Part shown: positions 33,359-43,173 of the stretch, piece after piece
Position numbering within the stretch: the stretch's first letter is position 1
Layout of the letters: each line of letters opens with the position of its first letter
Assembly (NCBI RefSeq): GCF_013087515.1
Contig: NZ_JABFCN010000009.1
Span: forward strand, 248,001-312,000
Source: Rhizobium sophorae
Lineage (GTDB): Bacteria; Pseudomonadota; Alphaproteobacteria; Rhizobiales; Rhizobiaceae
Length of the DNA stretch: 64,000 nt
Direction of reading: 5' to 3'
Position numbers and translations under genes: made by a program
The notes under the pieces: model-generated
What the model saw: the letters and a program-made list of their open reading frames with translations, nothing else
What the model was told of the DNA's origin: nothing
Databases searched by the model: none

Positions 33359-35899
33359 TCAAACCACCGTGCCGGATTTTACACCAGCATCCGTCTTGTT
33401 GCTCTCTTCCCCGTCGGGCGCCTCCGGCCGCAGCCGAAAGACGATCAAGACAGGAGCGGCGATATAGATCGAAGAGAAGGTGCCGAGAGCGACGCCGAAG
33501 AGCATCGCAAAGGTGAAGGAACGGATGACTTCACCGCCGAAGAGAAAGAGCGCCAGCAAGGCGATCAACGTCGTCGCCGCGGTCAGAACGGTGCGCGACA
33601 GCGTCTGATTGATCGACGCATCGATCAGGATCGGCAGCGGCATCTTCTTGTATCGCTTGAGATTTTCGCGCATTCGGTCGTAGACCACGACCGTATCGTT
33701 CAGGGAATAACCGACGATAGTCAGCACGGCGGCGATGCTCGTCAGGTTGAACTCGATGCCGGTGAGGACGAAGAGACCGAGCATGATGATGACGTCGTGC
33801 AGCGTTGCAACGATGGCGCCGACCGCGAATTGCCATTCGAAGCGGATCCAGATGTAGATCAGGATCGCCGCAAGTGCTGCAAGCACGCCGAGGGTCGCCA
33901 TCATCGTCAATTCGCCCGAGATGGCAGGGCCGACGACCTCGACGCGGCGGAAATCATAATCATCCTGGAGCTCGCCGCGCACCAGCGTCGCCGCAGACTG
34001 CTCGGCGTTCTCGCCGCCGCCCTGGGAAGCGATGCGGATCCGCGCGTTCGCCGGCCCGCCCGTGCGCTCGACGCTGATCTCACCGAGATTGAGATCATTG
34101 AGGCGCGAGTGGAGATCGGCAATGTCGGCATTGCCCTGCTTTGCCGTCACCTCGATGAGCGAGCCGCCGGTGAAATCAATGCCGAGATGCAGGCCGACGG
34201 TGGCAAAGGCGGCCATGGCGATCAGCGAGATCACCGCCGACGCCGTAAAGACATAACGGCGGATCCCCATGAAGCGGATATTGGCGTGTTCAAAAAGATG
34301 GGTCACCACGCTCTTCGGCAGATGCCGGGGATGGCGCCTTCTCAACCAGACGGCAACAATCGAGCGTGTCAGCGTGAAAGCCGTGAAAACGGTCGTCAGG
34401 ATGCCGACCGCAAGCGTCACCGCGAAACCGCGGATGGATTCGCTGCCGAGGAAGAAGAGGATGATGGCGGCAATGAAGATCGTCACATTGGCATCGACGA
34501 TCGTGGCGAATGCGCGCGAGAAACCGCGACCGGCGGCCTCTGCAAAGGAATGGGTGGTTTTTTCCTCTTCGCGGATACGCTCATAGATCAGAACGTTCGA
34601 GTCGACCGCCATGCCGACGATCAGCACGATGCCGGCAATCCCCGGCAAGGTCAGCGTCGCGCCGGCAAGGCTGAGCACCGCGACGATAAGGATCAGATTG
34701 AGGAAGAGCGATGCGACGGCGATGAGGCCGAGGATGCGATAGAGTGCGATCATCAATGCCGCGACCAATACGACGGCGACGAGGCCGGCAACAAGACCGT
34801 TGAAGATGGAATCGGCGCCGAATCTCGGGCTGACGCTGCGTTCCTCAACGCTGGTCAGCGTCGCCGGCAAGGCGCCGGCGCGCAGCATGATCGCAAGGTC
34901 GCGGACGCCATCCTCGGAGAAGTTTGCAGAAATCCTGCCCTGGCCGCCGGTGATTGCCGCATCGATGATCGGTGACGACATCACCTGGTCGTCGAAGACG
35001 ATGGCAAGGTGCTTGCCGATATTCTGCCCCGTCGCCTGCGCCAGCCGCTGCGTGCCTTCCGCATCGAGACGATAGGCAATCGAGGTATCCTGCGTCTGTT
35101 GATCGACGACAGGCTCGATATCGACCATGTTGCTGCCGGTGATGAAAGCCGTGCGGTCGACGAGGTACGGCACCGGCGGATCGTCGAGCGAATAGAGCAC
35201 CTGCGATGTCGCCGGCCAGCGGCCGTTCAACGCCTCCTGCCCCGACATGCTTTCGTCGATCAGATGAAAGGAAAGCTTGGCCGGCTGGTTGAGGATGTTC
35301 TTCAGCCGCTCAGCATCGACCGATCCCAGCACCTGTACGACGATCCGGTCGGCGCCATCGGGGCGAACGAGGAAATTATCATAGCCGAATCCGGCGATGC
35401 GGCGGCCAACGATATCGAGCGAGCGGGTCCGGGCGGAAGCGACATCAGCGGTAATGCCGGCGTCGGAAATCTGCAGCGAGAGCTGCCCCTGGTCGCCTTG
35501 TTGCAGCGTGACCTCAGGTCCTGAATGTCCGCCGGCCGTCGTCAAAGGCTTCAGGAGATCGACCGCCGCCTGTGTCTGGGCCGCATCGGTGATCCGGACG
35601 GTGACGGTCTGGTCATTGCCGGTCAGCCCGGTATAGCGGATGCCGGCGCCGCGCAGCGCGTTTCGTACATTCGCGACCACCTCTTCCAGGCGGTCCCTGA
35701 CGACATCGGAACGCTCGACCTTCAGAACGATATGCGAGCCGCCCTGCAGGTCGAGACCAAGCACCACGCGGTCGTGCCGCAGCCAATCCGGCAGGGAGGA
35801 TCGCTGCGCCTCAGTCAGCAGATTGGGCGCAGCCATGACGATGGCCGCAAACGCAACCAGCCAAATCAGAAGTGTTTTCCAACGGGAAAAATGCAACAT
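33359..35899 (-). CDS. secDF: SecDF fusion, protein translocase accessory subunit
   Basis: The 846-aa protein joins SecD and SecF. The SecD half begins with a membrane segment (WKTLLIWLVAFAAIVMAAPN), then LGLDLQGGSHIVLKVE, the large periplasmic P1 domain, and membrane segments around GIAGIVLIVGMAVDSNVLIY. The SecF half starts about residue 540 with FMGIRRYVFTASAVISLIAM, LGIDFTGGSLIEV, and ends with VGYSLNDTVVVYDRMREN. It uses the proton gradient to help SecYEG release and pull proteins. Fusion of SecD and SecF is common in alpha-proteobacteria. It follows yajC by 45 bases. Confidence 0.95.
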   Translation of the reverse strand: MLHFSRWKTLLIWLVAFAAIVMAAPNLLTEAQRSSLPDWLRHDRVVLGLDLQGGSHIVLKVERSDVVRDRLEEVVANVRNALRGAGIRYTGLTGNDQTVTVRITDAAQTQAAVDLLKPLTTAGGHSGPEVTLQQGDQGQLSLQISDAGITADVASARTRSLDIVGRRIAGFGYDNFLVRPDGADRIVVQVLGSVDAERLKNILNQPAKLSFHLIDESMSGQEALNGRWPATSQVLYSLDDPPVPYLVDRTAFITGSNMVDIEPVVDQQTQDTSIAYRLDAEGTQRLAQATGQNIGKHLAIVFDDQVMSSPIIDAAITGGQGRISANFSEDGVRDLAIMLRAGALPATLTSVEERSVSPRFGADSIFNGLVAGLVAVVLVAALMIALYRILGLIAVASLFLNLILIVAVLSLAGATLTLPGIAGIVLIVGMAVDSNVLIYERIREEEKTTHSFAEAAGRGFSRAFATIVDANVTIFIAAIILFFLGSESIRGFAVTLAVGILTTVFTAFTLTRSIVAVWLRRRHPRHLPKSVVTHLFEHANIRFMGIRRYVFTASAVISLIAMAAFATVGLHLGIDFTGGSLIEVTAKQGNADIADLHSRLNDLNLGEISVERTGGPANARIRIASQGGGENAEQSAATLVRGELQDDYDFRRVEVVGPAISGELTMMATLGVLAALAAILIYIWIRFEWQFAVGAIVATLHDVIIMLGLFVLTGIEFNLTSIAAVLTIVGYSLNDTVVVYDRMRENLKRYKKMPLPILIDASINQTLSRTVLTAATTLIALLALFLFGGEVIRSFTFAMLFGVALGTFSSIYIAAPVLIVFRLRPEAPDGEESNKTDAGVKSGTVV

Positions 35900-35944
35900 T
35901 CTCTCGACGATCTTCCGATCCGGCGGTCCTGCCGTTATCGCTTG

Positions 35945-36292
35945 TTACGCCGCGTCGGCCTTGACCGGTTCACCCTTGACGCGAATTTCGGAGATGCCGC
36001 TGCGGACGATGCGCACGCGCACGCCGTCAGCGATCTCGACTTCGACTTCCTTTTCGTCGATCACCTTGGTGACCTTGCCGACGAGACCGCCGCCGGTGAC
36101 GACCTGGTCGCCGCGACGGATCGCCTTCAGGGTTTCCTCACGCTTTTTTGCCTGTGCGCGCTGCGGACGGATCAGCAGGAAGTACCAGACGACCATCAGC
36201 GGCACGAACAGGATGATCATTTCGAAACCGGAGCCGCCGAATCCCGTTGCGGTATCGGTCGCGCTCTGGGCGAATGCCGGGGTGATGAACAT
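35945..36292 (-). CDS. yajC: YajC, preprotein translocase subunit
   Basis: The 115-aa protein has one membrane segment (MIILFVPLMVVWYFLLIRPQ, about 25-44) ending in the family's RPQRAQAKKREE, then GDQVVTGGGLVGKVTKVIDE and VRVRIVRSGISEI of the soluble YajC domain. It forms the SecDF-YajC complex in the inner membrane. It is the first gene of the unit with secDF. Confidence 0.95.
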   Translation of the reverse strand: MFITPAFAQSATDTATGFGGSGFEMIILFVPLMVVWYFLLIRPQRAQAKKREETLKAIRRGDQVVTGGGLVGKVTKVIDEKEVEVEIADGVRVRIVRSGISEIRVKGEPVKADAA

Positions 36293-36439
36293 GCTAAACT
36301 CCTCAGGCTTGGGCGGCGGAACTCCGCCTCTCTTTTCAGGTTGCCGGACTATAGTTACCGCTTCGATGAATGCAACAGAAACAGCCGGAAACAGTACCGA
36401 TTCCGCTGCCTCATAACCTTTCCGCCGTCAAAACGCCAT

Positions 36440-36547
36440 GCTAAAGCGCGTCGCATCGAACTTGATTGATGTGACGCGCTTTAGCTCTTTTGTTTTCAAG
36501 CATGTCGTTATCCCGGAACCGCTCCACACTTCCGGGCGAATGCATTA
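36440..36547. repeat. Rhizobial intergenic repeat, hairpin plus GCATGTCGT unit
   Basis: GCTAAAGCGCGTC (36440-36452) pairs perfectly with GACGCGCTTTAGC (36473-36485). It is followed by CATGTCGTTATCCCGGAACC, GCTCCACACTTCCGGGCGAA and TGCATTA, in which CCCGGA pairs with TCCGGG. The element lies between the divergent yajC and DUF815 genes. Confidence 0.75.
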
Positions 36548-36601
36548 GCGACATCGAAAGATCAAAGCGGATTGCCGCAGCGAGAAATCAGGAGGCCACC
36601 G

Positions 36602-37474
36602 ATGACCGAGGAAATCAACACAGCCCTGCTTGCCGAGCTGAAACGGCTCGCAGACGCCGTCGAGCGTCTCGCCGGACCGGCACCCGCCCTCAACGACTGG
36701 GATGCTGCCGACTGTTTCGTCTGGGCGCCATTGCGCCAGCATCTGCAGCCGGTCAAGAGGCCGAACCGGGTGGCGTTGACGCTCATCCGCGGCGTCGATC
36801 ACGTGCGCGACATCCTGCATGAGAATACGGTGCGTTTTGCCGAGGGGTATGCCGCCAACAATGTGCTGCTCTGGGGCGCGCGCGGCATGGGCAAATCCTC
36901 ACTGGTCAAGGCCGTGCACGAGGATGTCAGGCGCGAAAACAGCGCCTCGCTGAAACTGGTCGAAGTCCATCGTGAGGATATCGCCAGCCTTCCCAATCTG
37001 CTCGACCTCTTGAAGGACACGCCGTACCGCGTGATCGTCTTCTGCGACGATCTCTCCTTTGATCACGACGATACCGCCTACAAGTCGCTGAAGGCGGCAC
37101 TCGACGGCGGCGTCGAAGGGCGGCCGGACAATGTGCTCTTCTACGCCACCTCCAACCGGCGCCATCTCCTGCCGCGCCACATGATGGAAAACGAGCAGTC
37201 GACGGCGATCAATCCGTCGGAGGCGGTCGAGGAGAAGGTTTCACTTTCCGACCGCTTCGGCCTCTGGCTCGGCTTCCACAAATGCAGCCAGGAGGACTAT
37301 CTCGGCATGATCGACGGCTATGCCGATCACTTCAAGCTCGGGCTCGAACGCGACAAGATGCATGCCGAAGCGCTGGAATGGGCAACGACGCGCGGCGCAC
37401 GCTCCGGCCGCGTCGCCTGGCAGTATATTCAGGACCTGGCCGGACGCATGCGGGTTCACATCGACCGGGCCTAG
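36602..37474 (+). CDS. DUF815-family ATP-binding protein
   Basis: The 290-aa protein is an AAA-type P-loop ATPase of the DUF815 family: VLLWGARGMGKSSLVKA (Walker A near residue 100), VIVFCDDLSFDHDD (Walker B), VLFYATSNRRHLLPRHMME (sensor 1) and LSDRFGLWLGFHKCSQEDYL. Family function is unknown. The ATG at 36602 is chosen because AGGAGG lies 7 bases upstream; an in-frame ATG at 36572 has no such site. It stands alone between two intergenic repeats. Confidence 0.85.
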   Translation: MTEEINTALLAELKRLADAVERLAGPAPALNDWDAADCFVWAPLRQHLQPVKRPNRVALTLIRGVDHVRDILHENTVRFAEGYAANNVLLWGARGMGKSSLVKAVHEDVRRENSASLKLVEVHREDIASLPNLLDLLKDTPYRVIVFCDDLSFDHDDTAYKSLKAALDGGVEGRPDNVLFYATSNRRHLLPRHMMENEQSTAINPSEAVEEKVSLSDRFGLWLGFHKCSQEDYLGMIDGYADHFKLGLERDKMHAEALEWATTRGARSGRVAWQYIQDLAGRMRVHIDRA

Positions 37475-37486
37475 TCTTTGATTTAT

Positions 37487-37536
37487 GCATGTCGTTATCC
37501 CAAAACCGCTGCACACTTTTGGGCGACATGCATTAA
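37487..37536. repeat. Rhizobial intergenic repeat, GCATGTCGT unit
   Basis: GCATGTCGTTATCCCAAAAC, CGCTGCACACTTTTGGGCGA and CATGCATTAA form the cleanest copy in the window, with CCCAAAA pairing with TTTTGGG and GCATGTCG with CGACATGC. It lies just past the DUF815 stop and can fold as a hairpin in either strand. Confidence 0.8.
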
Positions 37537-37541
37537 ATGAC

Positions 37542-37568
37542 AAAAGCCCGGCTGGTGGCCGGGCTTTT
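37542..37568 (-). terminator. Bidirectional terminator
   Basis: AAAAGCCCGGC, a short loop and GCCGGGCTTTTGC form a strong hairpin with A/T runs on both sides. It can end the NlpD-like gene on the minus strand and the DUF815 gene on the plus strand. Confidence 0.8.
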
Positions 37569-37589
37569 GCGTTTCCTGGCACGCTGTAC

Positions 37590-39191
37590 CTATTCCAGGA
37601 AAGTCATCGGGTTGACTGGGGACGCATCCTTGCGCACTTCGAAATGGACCTGCGGCTGCTTGACGTCGCCGCTCATGCCGGAGACGGCGACGGTCTGGCC
37701 ACGCTGGATCTTCTGGCCGCGGGTGACGCTCAGCGTGTCGGCATTGCCGTAGACGGTAACGGTGCCGTCGTCGTGACGGACGAGAACCGTGTTGCCGAGT
37801 TCCTTCAGGCCGTTGCCGGCATAGATGACGACGCCGTTTTCGGCAGCCTTGATCGGCGTGCCCTGCGGTACCGAGATGTCGATGCCGTCATTGCGGTTGC
37901 CGTTGACGTTGGCGCCGTATGAAGCAATGACCTGGCCGCGCACCGGCCAGCGGTATTTGCCGATGCCGGTCGATTCCGGCGCGTCGGAGCTGACGTCCGA
38001 CTTCTTCTCGACATCGTCGACGGTCTGAGTGGCGGCCGGTGCCTTATAAGGCGCGGGCTGAGCGGAAGCCGTCTGCTGGGCAGCCGCCGGCTGGGTCGGC
38101 TTCGGATCGACCTTCTCGGCCGGGATCGAGGCGGTCTTAATATTGTCGGCGGTGCCGTTCGGGATCTTCAGAGCCTGACCGATGCGGAGCGAGCTGGCCG
38201 AAAGATTGTTGGCGGCCTTGAGGTCGTCGACATTGCTACCGGTCGCCTTGGCAATCTTCGCCAGGGAATCGCCTTGCTTGACGACATAGGTGCCAGCAGG
38301 CGCCTTCGGATCCTTGCCGGCGCCGGCGGGAAGTTTGCCGGTGACATCGCCACTCGCCAGCGTCTTGTCGCGAGCGGAATTGGCGCCCGGAACGACGGCG
38401 ACGTTCTGCTCAGGCGCCTTCGGCGCCGGCATCTTGCCGGGCTTGGAAAGGTCAGCCGCCTGCGATGCCGCCTTGGCGGCATTGCCGCCGTTGAATGTCG
38501 GGATCAGGATCGCCTGGCCGGGCTGGGCGGCAGATGCCGTCTTCAGAGCATTGACGCGCAGGATTTCCTTTTCCGGTACGCCGAAACGCCTGGAGAGCGT
38601 GGCGATGCTTTCACCCGGACGCAGCGTCACCGACGGAGCGTTGGTCGCGGACCAGCCTGAAACCTTCGGCGTCGTGCCTGTCGTCAGCGTATCAGGCGTC
38701 ACCTTCGGCGCAGTTGGCGCCACCAATCGAGGCCTTTCGGCCTGCGGCGCAGCTGGGAAGGGCTGGGCGAGCGCAACTTCCTTTTCCCGCTGCCGGGACG
38801 GTGCCGCCGCCGTCGGCGCGGCCAGTTCGGAACGCTGCACCGAAACCGGCGCGGAAGCGAGACGTGCGCTCGAGCTCGACGTCCGGGTCGGATCGTAACC
38901 CTGACGGGCGGGATAAGGCTGGTTCAGCGCGTCATTGCCGCCACCGTAGCCGGACTGGCTGGCAACGGCCGAACTGCTAAGATCGGCGCGGGGCACCGGA
39001 TCGCCCTGAGAACCGTTCATATTCCTGCGCGGAATGGAACTTGTGGTGATCTGGTCCTGCCCGGAGGAGGAAAACAAGCCGCCAAACCGTGTCACATCGG
39101 AACTGCAGCCCGTTGCGGCACTTGCCAGCAGGCCAACAACCAGAAGATTACCGGCCGACTTTCCGAACTTTGGCGAAAGACTGAAACGCAT
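37590..39191 (-). CDS. NlpD-like LysM/LytM lipoprotein, degenerate peptidase
   Basis: The protein is 533 aa from the ATG at 39191. A signal with lipobox-like AATGC (residues 27-31) suggests a lipoprotein. A long Pro/Ala/Ser-rich stretch carries two LysM motifs (VTLRPGESIATLSRRFGVPE and YVVKQGDSLAKIAKATGSNV). The end is a LytM/M23 domain: GQVIASYGANVNGNRNDGID and QVHFEVRKDASPVNPMTFL. The zinc ligands are altered: Asn replaces His before DGID, Gln replaces the first His of HxH, and YGN replaces YxH. It should be inactive and act as an amidase activator, like E. coli NlpD. The upstream order surE-pcm is the same as in E. coli. Confidence 0.85.
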   Translation of the reverse strand: MRFSLSPKFGKSAGNLLVVGLLASAATGCSSDVTRFGGLFSSSGQDQITTSSIPRRNMNGSQGDPVPRADLSSSAVASQSGYGGGNDALNQPYPARQGYDPTRTSSSSARLASAPVSVQRSELAAPTAAAPSRQREKEVALAQPFPAAPQAERPRLVAPTAPKVTPDTLTTGTTPKVSGWSATNAPSVTLRPGESIATLSRRFGVPEKEILRVNALKTASAAQPGQAILIPTFNGGNAAKAASQAADLSKPGKMPAPKAPEQNVAVVPGANSARDKTLASGDVTGKLPAGAGKDPKAPAGTYVVKQGDSLAKIAKATGSNVDDLKAANNLSASSLRIGQALKIPNGTADNIKTASIPAEKVDPKPTQPAAAQQTASAQPAPYKAPAATQTVDDVEKKSDVSSDAPESTGIGKYRWPVRGQVIASYGANVNGNRNDGIDISVPQGTPIKAAENGVVIYAGNGLKELGNTVLVRHDDGTVTVYGNADTLSVTRGQKIQRGQTVAVSGMSGDVKQPQVHFEVRKDASPVNPMTFLE

Positions 39192-39432
39192 GACTCGACC
39201 CACTGAGAACGCAACCATTTGTGAGTCTATTAAAACGCGTTAGTATTACCACGCGGTTAAGATGCTGGAATCAGTGCAATATTTTTGAGAAGTTGATAAC
39301 CATAGCTTTACGGGTGAAAAATCGCAGTGTGCCGCGCAGGATGCCAAAAGAGCCTGAGCGGCTTTCCGCACGACTTCATGCTCTTTTTCTGATTGTCAGA
39401 TATCAGGCCGATCGGCCCGACACTATCCACGT

Positions 39433-40086
39433 CTAAAGCAGCGAGGCAAGGCGCGGAACGATCGGCAGATAGGGAGCTTCGAACAGTTCCTCGCGTTCGA
39501 AACGGCTGCCGGTTTTTGTCAGCCGCACCATGCGACACTCGTTCTCCGAAATCATGAGCGGCGCGATCATCGAGCCGCCGGAAACGAGCTGGTCGGTATA
39601 AAAGCGCGGCATCGCGTTGAAGGCCGCCGTCACCAGGATGCGGTCGAAGGTGCCCTCACCCTGCATGCCGGCACTGCCGTCGGCATGGCGAATGATGACG
39701 CTGCGCAGACCAAGCGATTCCATGCGCCGCTGCGCGGCTGATGTCAGCGTCTTGTAGCGGTCGATGGACAGCACACGCTCGGCCATGCGGCCCATGACGG
39801 CGGCGGTAAAGCCGCTTCCGGTGCCGATCTCCAGGACGCGCTGGCCGGGCTTGAGCTTCAGGTGATGCAGGATGCGGACGGCAAAATCGATGCCTTCGAG
39901 AAAGGAACCGCATTCGATCGGTATCGTCCGGCTCGAATAGGCGTCGTCGGCAAATTGCGGCGGCACAAACAGGGAGCGCTGCGTCTGCTCGACCGCCGTC
40001 AGCAGATCGAGGTCGGAGATGCCTTCGGCACGCAATCTGAGGACGAGCGCAGCAAAGCCCTCCTTCTCCGCCAGTCTTGCCGTCAA
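39433..40086 (-). CDS. pcm: Protein-L-isoaspartate O-methyltransferase
   Basis: The 217-aa protein shows the PIMT core: [20 protein letters not shown], the SAM-binding [32 protein letters not shown] and [31 protein letters not shown]. It methylates damaged isoaspartyl residues in the cytoplasm so they can return to aspartate. The ATG overlaps the end of surE by four bases, the classic surE-pcm coupling. A second PIMT-like gene is at 62063. Confidence 0.9.
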   Translation of the reverse strand: MTARLAEKEGFAALVLRLRAEGISDLDLLTAVEQTQRSLFVPPQFADDAYSSRTIPIECGSFLEGIDFAVRILHHLKLKPGQRVLEIGTGSGFTAAVMGRMAERVLSIDRYKTLTSAAQRRMESLGLRSVIIRHADGSAGMQGEGTFDRILVTAAFNAMPRFYTDQLVSGGSMIAPLMISENECRMVRLTKTGSRFEREELFEAPYLPIVPRLASLL

Positions 40087-40856
40087 ACTTGTGCTCCGTA
40101 TCCCAAGGCCCGCGCCACGCGGTCCGTCACGGAATAATCGGTCAGATCCAGTTTCAAAGGCGTTACCGAAATCTTGTTATGCTTCAGGGCGTGAATATCG
40201 GTGCCTTCGACGAAGGCGCCGGCGCGTTCGCCAAACTTCAGCCAGTAGTAGGGAAAGCCCCGGCCGTCGGAGCGGGCGTCGACCTGCAGATTGAAGGCGA
40301 GCTTGCCCTGCATCGTCACCTCGGCGCCATTGACTTCGTCGGGACGGCAGTTCGGGAAGTTGAGATTGAGGAACGTACCCTCCGGCAGGTCCAGGACCAT
40401 CAGCTTTTCCAGAAGAGCCGGCGCATGCGTCTCGCAGACCTCCCAGGGCACGATGCGCGCGCCGTCCTCATAGAGATAGGCCTGGCTCAGCGCAAACGAG
40501 CGCACGCCCTGCATCGTGCCTTCGATGGCGCCGGCGATCGTGCCGGAATAGGTCACGTCGTCGGCAACGTTCGAGCCTGAATTGACGCCGGACAGGACCA
40601 GATCCGGCTTGATGTCCATCACCTGCCTGATGCCCATGATGACGCAATCGGTCGGCGTGCCGCGCAGGGCGAAATGCTTTTCGGAAATCTTGCGCAGCCG
40701 CAGAGGTTCGGAGAGGCTCAGCGAATGGGCAAGGCCGCTCTGGTCGGTCTCGGGCGCGACGATCCAGACATCGTCAGACAGCGTGCGCGCGATCCGCTCC
40801 AGCGCGGCAAGGCCTTCGGCGTGAATGCCGTCGTCATTCGTAAGCAGGATGCGCAT
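40083..40856 (-). CDS. surE: SurE, 5'/3'-nucleotidase
   Basis: The 257-aa protein starts [20 protein letters not shown], with the metal-binding DD of the SurE fold, followed by [20 protein letters not shown], and [20 protein letters not shown]. These are all signature blocks. SurE is a divalent-metal survival phosphatase acting on nucleoside monophosphates. It follows serS by four bases and overlaps pcm by four, so all are read together. Confidence 0.95.
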   Translation of the reverse strand: MRILLTNDDGIHAEGLAALERIARTLSDDVWIVAPETDQSGLAHSLSLSEPLRLRKISEKHFALRGTPTDCVIMGIRQVMDIKPDLVLSGVNSGSNVADDVTYSGTIAGAIEGTMQGVRSFALSQAYLYEDGARIVPWEVCETHAPALLEKLMVLDLPEGTFLNLNFPNCRPDEVNGAEVTMQGKLAFNLQVDARSDGRGFPYYWLKFGERAGAFVEGTDIHALKHNKISVTPLKLDLTDYSVTDRVARALGYGAQV

Positions 40857-40860
40857 CGCC

Positions 40861-42144
40861 TCAGGCCGCCCGTTCGATCTTGGTCAATCCGCCCATATAA
40901 GGCAGCAAAACGTCCGGAATCGTGACGGAACCGTCCTCGTTCAGATAATTTTCAAGGACAGCAATCAGGCAGCGGCCGACGGCCGTGCCAGAACCGTTCA
41001 GCGTATGGACGAACCTGTTGCTCTTATCGTCCTTGCCGCGGTAGCGCGCATTCATTCGCCGGCCCTGAAAATCGCCGCAGACCGAGCAGGAAGAGATTTC
41101 ACGGAAGGCATTCTGTCCCGGCAGCCAGACTTCGAGATCGTAAGTTTTGCGCGAGCCGAAGCCCATGTCGCCGGTGCAAAGCGTTATGGTGCGGAAATAC
41201 AGGCCGAGGCGCTTCAGCACTTCCTCGGCGCAGGCGGTCATGCGTTCATGCTCGGCAACGGCGCTCTCGGCATCGGTGATCGAGACAAGCTCGCATTTCC
41301 AGAACTGATGCTGGCGCAGCATGCCGCGCGTATCGCGGCCGGCGGAGCCTGCTTCCGAACGGAAGGACGGCGTCAGCGCGGTAAAGCGGAGCGGCAGCTT
41401 TTCCTGATCGAGGATTTCCTCGCGCACCAGATTGGTCAGCGTCACTTCGGCCGTCGGGATCAACCAGCGGCCGTCCGTCGTCCTGAAGAGATCCTCGGCG
41501 AATTTCGGCAGCTGGGCGGTGCCATAGACGGCCTCGTCGCGCACCATCAGCGGCGAGCTGACTTCGGTATAGCCGTGCTCACTGGTGTGGAGATCGATCA
41601 TGAACTGGCCGAGCGCGCGCTCGAGCTTGGCGAGCGGACCGGTCAGAACCGTGAAGCGCGAGCCGGAGAGCTTGGCGGCGCGCTCGAAATCCATATAGCC
41701 GAGCGCTTCGCCGATTTCGAAGTGCTCCTTCGGTGCGTGGTTCCAGCGCGGCTTTTCGCCGACGGTGCGGGTGACGACATTGTCATGCTCGTCCTTGCCG
41801 ACCGGGACGTCGTCGAAGGGGATGTTCGGGATGCGCGAAAGCGCGTCGTTGAGTTCGGCAGTCAGTTGCCGGTCCTCTTCCTCGATCGCCGGCAGCAGGG
41901 TCTTGAGTTCAGAGACCTCCGCCTTCAGCTTCTCGGCCAGCTCGCTATTCTTCTGGGCCATCGCCGCGCCAATCTCCTTTGAGGCGAGGTTACGACGGGA
42001 CAGCATGTCCTGCGCCTTCTGCACGGCGGAGCGGCGCTTTTCATCGAGGGCAACGAGACTTTGGGCAAGAGGCTCGGCACCGCGCTTGGCTAGGGCGGCA
42101 TCGAGCGCTTCGGGATTCTCACGGATCCATTTGATATCGAGCAT
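40861..42144 (-). CDS. serS: Seryl-tRNA synthetase
   Basis: The 427-aa protein starts [20 protein letters not shown]; the in-frame ATG at 42183 lacks conservation. Residues about 27-105 form the coiled-coil arm ([20 protein letters not shown]) that holds tRNA-Ser. The class II core has [20 protein letters not shown] (motif 2) and [20 protein letters not shown] (motif 3). It charges tRNA-Ser in the cytoplasm. It heads the serS-surE-pcm part of the block; 200 bases separate it from tatC upstream. Confidence 0.95.
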   Translation of the reverse strand: MLDIKWIRENPEALDAALAKRGAEPLAQSLVALDEKRRSAVQKAQDMLSRRNLASKEIGAAMAQKNSELAEKLKAEVSELKTLLPAIEEEDRQLTAELNDALSRIPNIPFDDVPVGKDEHDNVVTRTVGEKPRWNHAPKEHFEIGEALGYMDFERAAKLSGSRFTVLTGPLAKLERALGQFMIDLHTSEHGYTEVSSPLMVRDEAVYGTAQLPKFAEDLFRTTDGRWLIPTAEVTLTNLVREEILDQEKLPLRFTALTPSFRSEAGSAGRDTRGMLRQHQFWKCELVSITDAESAVAEHERMTACAEEVLKRLGLYFRTITLCTGDMGFGSRKTYDLEVWLPGQNAFREISSCSVCGDFQGRRMNARYRGKDDKSNRFVHTLNGSGTAVGRCLIAVLENYLNEDGSVTIPDVLLPYMGGLTKIERAA

Positions 42145-42345
42145 CGTCGTTCCAGGTCTTTGCAACAGAGGTGGCCCGGCCAAAGCCTGATCGGGCCTCG
42201 ACCGGATGTTACAGCGCCGCCCTGTCCTTTCAGACGCGCAAAGGACACCGCAACACTTTGAATTTCTGCCTAATTCCTTAAACCGATTCCGATTTAAGGA
42301 TTACGCAGTCGACGGCGTTCATGAAGGGATTTCCGGGATCGCCGC

Positions 42346-43173
42346 TCAGACGCTATCCGTCTTGGCAACGTCTGCGGATCCGGTTTCCTTTTCGACCGCC
42401 TGCCGGGCACGCTGGCGCTCCACGAGTCGCGCCGCATAGATGGAAATCTCGTAGAGAAGGATCGTCGGTATCGCAAGGCCGATCTGGGACATCGGGTCCG
42501 GCGGCGTCAGCACGGCGGCGACGACGAAGGCGAGGACGATGGCAAACTTGCGCTTTTCGGCGAGCCATTGCGACGTCAGAAGACCGACACGGGCGAGCAG
42601 CGTGGTAATGACAGGCAGCTGGAAGACGAGGCCGAAGGAGAAGACCAGCGTCATGATCAGGCTCAGATATTCCGAGACCTTCGGCATCAGCGAGATTGCT
42701 ATCTCGTCATGACCCGGCGCCTGCTGCATCGACAGGAAGAACCACATGACCATCGGCGTGAAGAAGAAATAGACGAGCGCGCCGCCCATCAGGAACAGAA
42801 CCGGAGAGGCGACCAGGAACGGCAGGAAAGCCTGACGCTCGTTCTTGTAGAGGCCGGGCGCCACGAACTTGTAGACCTGGGCGGCGATGATCGGGAACGC
42901 GACCACAAGGCCGCCGAACATCGCCACCTTGACCTGGGTGAAGAAGAATTCCTGCGGCGCGGTGTAGATGAGCTGGGCCTTCTCGACGTCGAGATGCGCC
43001 CACACGACCGCTGTCTTGTATGGGATGACCAGATAATTGAAGAGATCCTTGGCGAAAAAGAAGCATGCGATGAAGGCGACGAAAAACGCGCCGATCGACC
43101 ACATCAGCCGCGTACGCAGCTCCATCAGGTGCTCGATCAACGGCTGCGGCTTGTCTTCGATGTCACCGCTCAT
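42346..43173 (-). CDS. tatC: TatC, twin-arginine translocase receptor
   Basis: The 275-aa protein has six membrane segments, starting with LMWSIGAFFVAFIACFFFAK, and the TatC signatures PLIEHLMELRTRL, LIYTAPQEFFFTQVKVAMFG and FGLVFQLPVITTLLARVGLL. A 25-residue polar C-terminal tail follows. TatC binds the twin-arginine signal peptide in the inner membrane. The gene overlaps tatB by four bases (43170-43173). Confidence 0.95.
   Translation of the reverse strand: MSGDIEDKPQPLIEHLMELRTRLMWSIGAFFVAFIACFFFAKDLFNYLVIPYKTAVVWAHLDVEKAQLIYTAPQEFFFTQVKVAMFGGLVVAFPIIAAQVYKFVAPGLYKNERQAFLPFLVASPVLFLMGGALVYFFFTPMVMWFFLSMQQAPGHDEIAISLMPKVSEYLSLIMTLVFSFGLVFQLPVITTLLARVGLLTSQWLAEKRKFAIVLAFVVAAVLTPPDPMSQIGLAIPTILLYEISIYAARLVERQRARQAVEKETGSADVAKTDSV

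Noticed and set aside
33224..34975. Plus-strand frame of 583 codons
   Set aside because: Mirror of secDF with highly charged, low-complexity product; no family.
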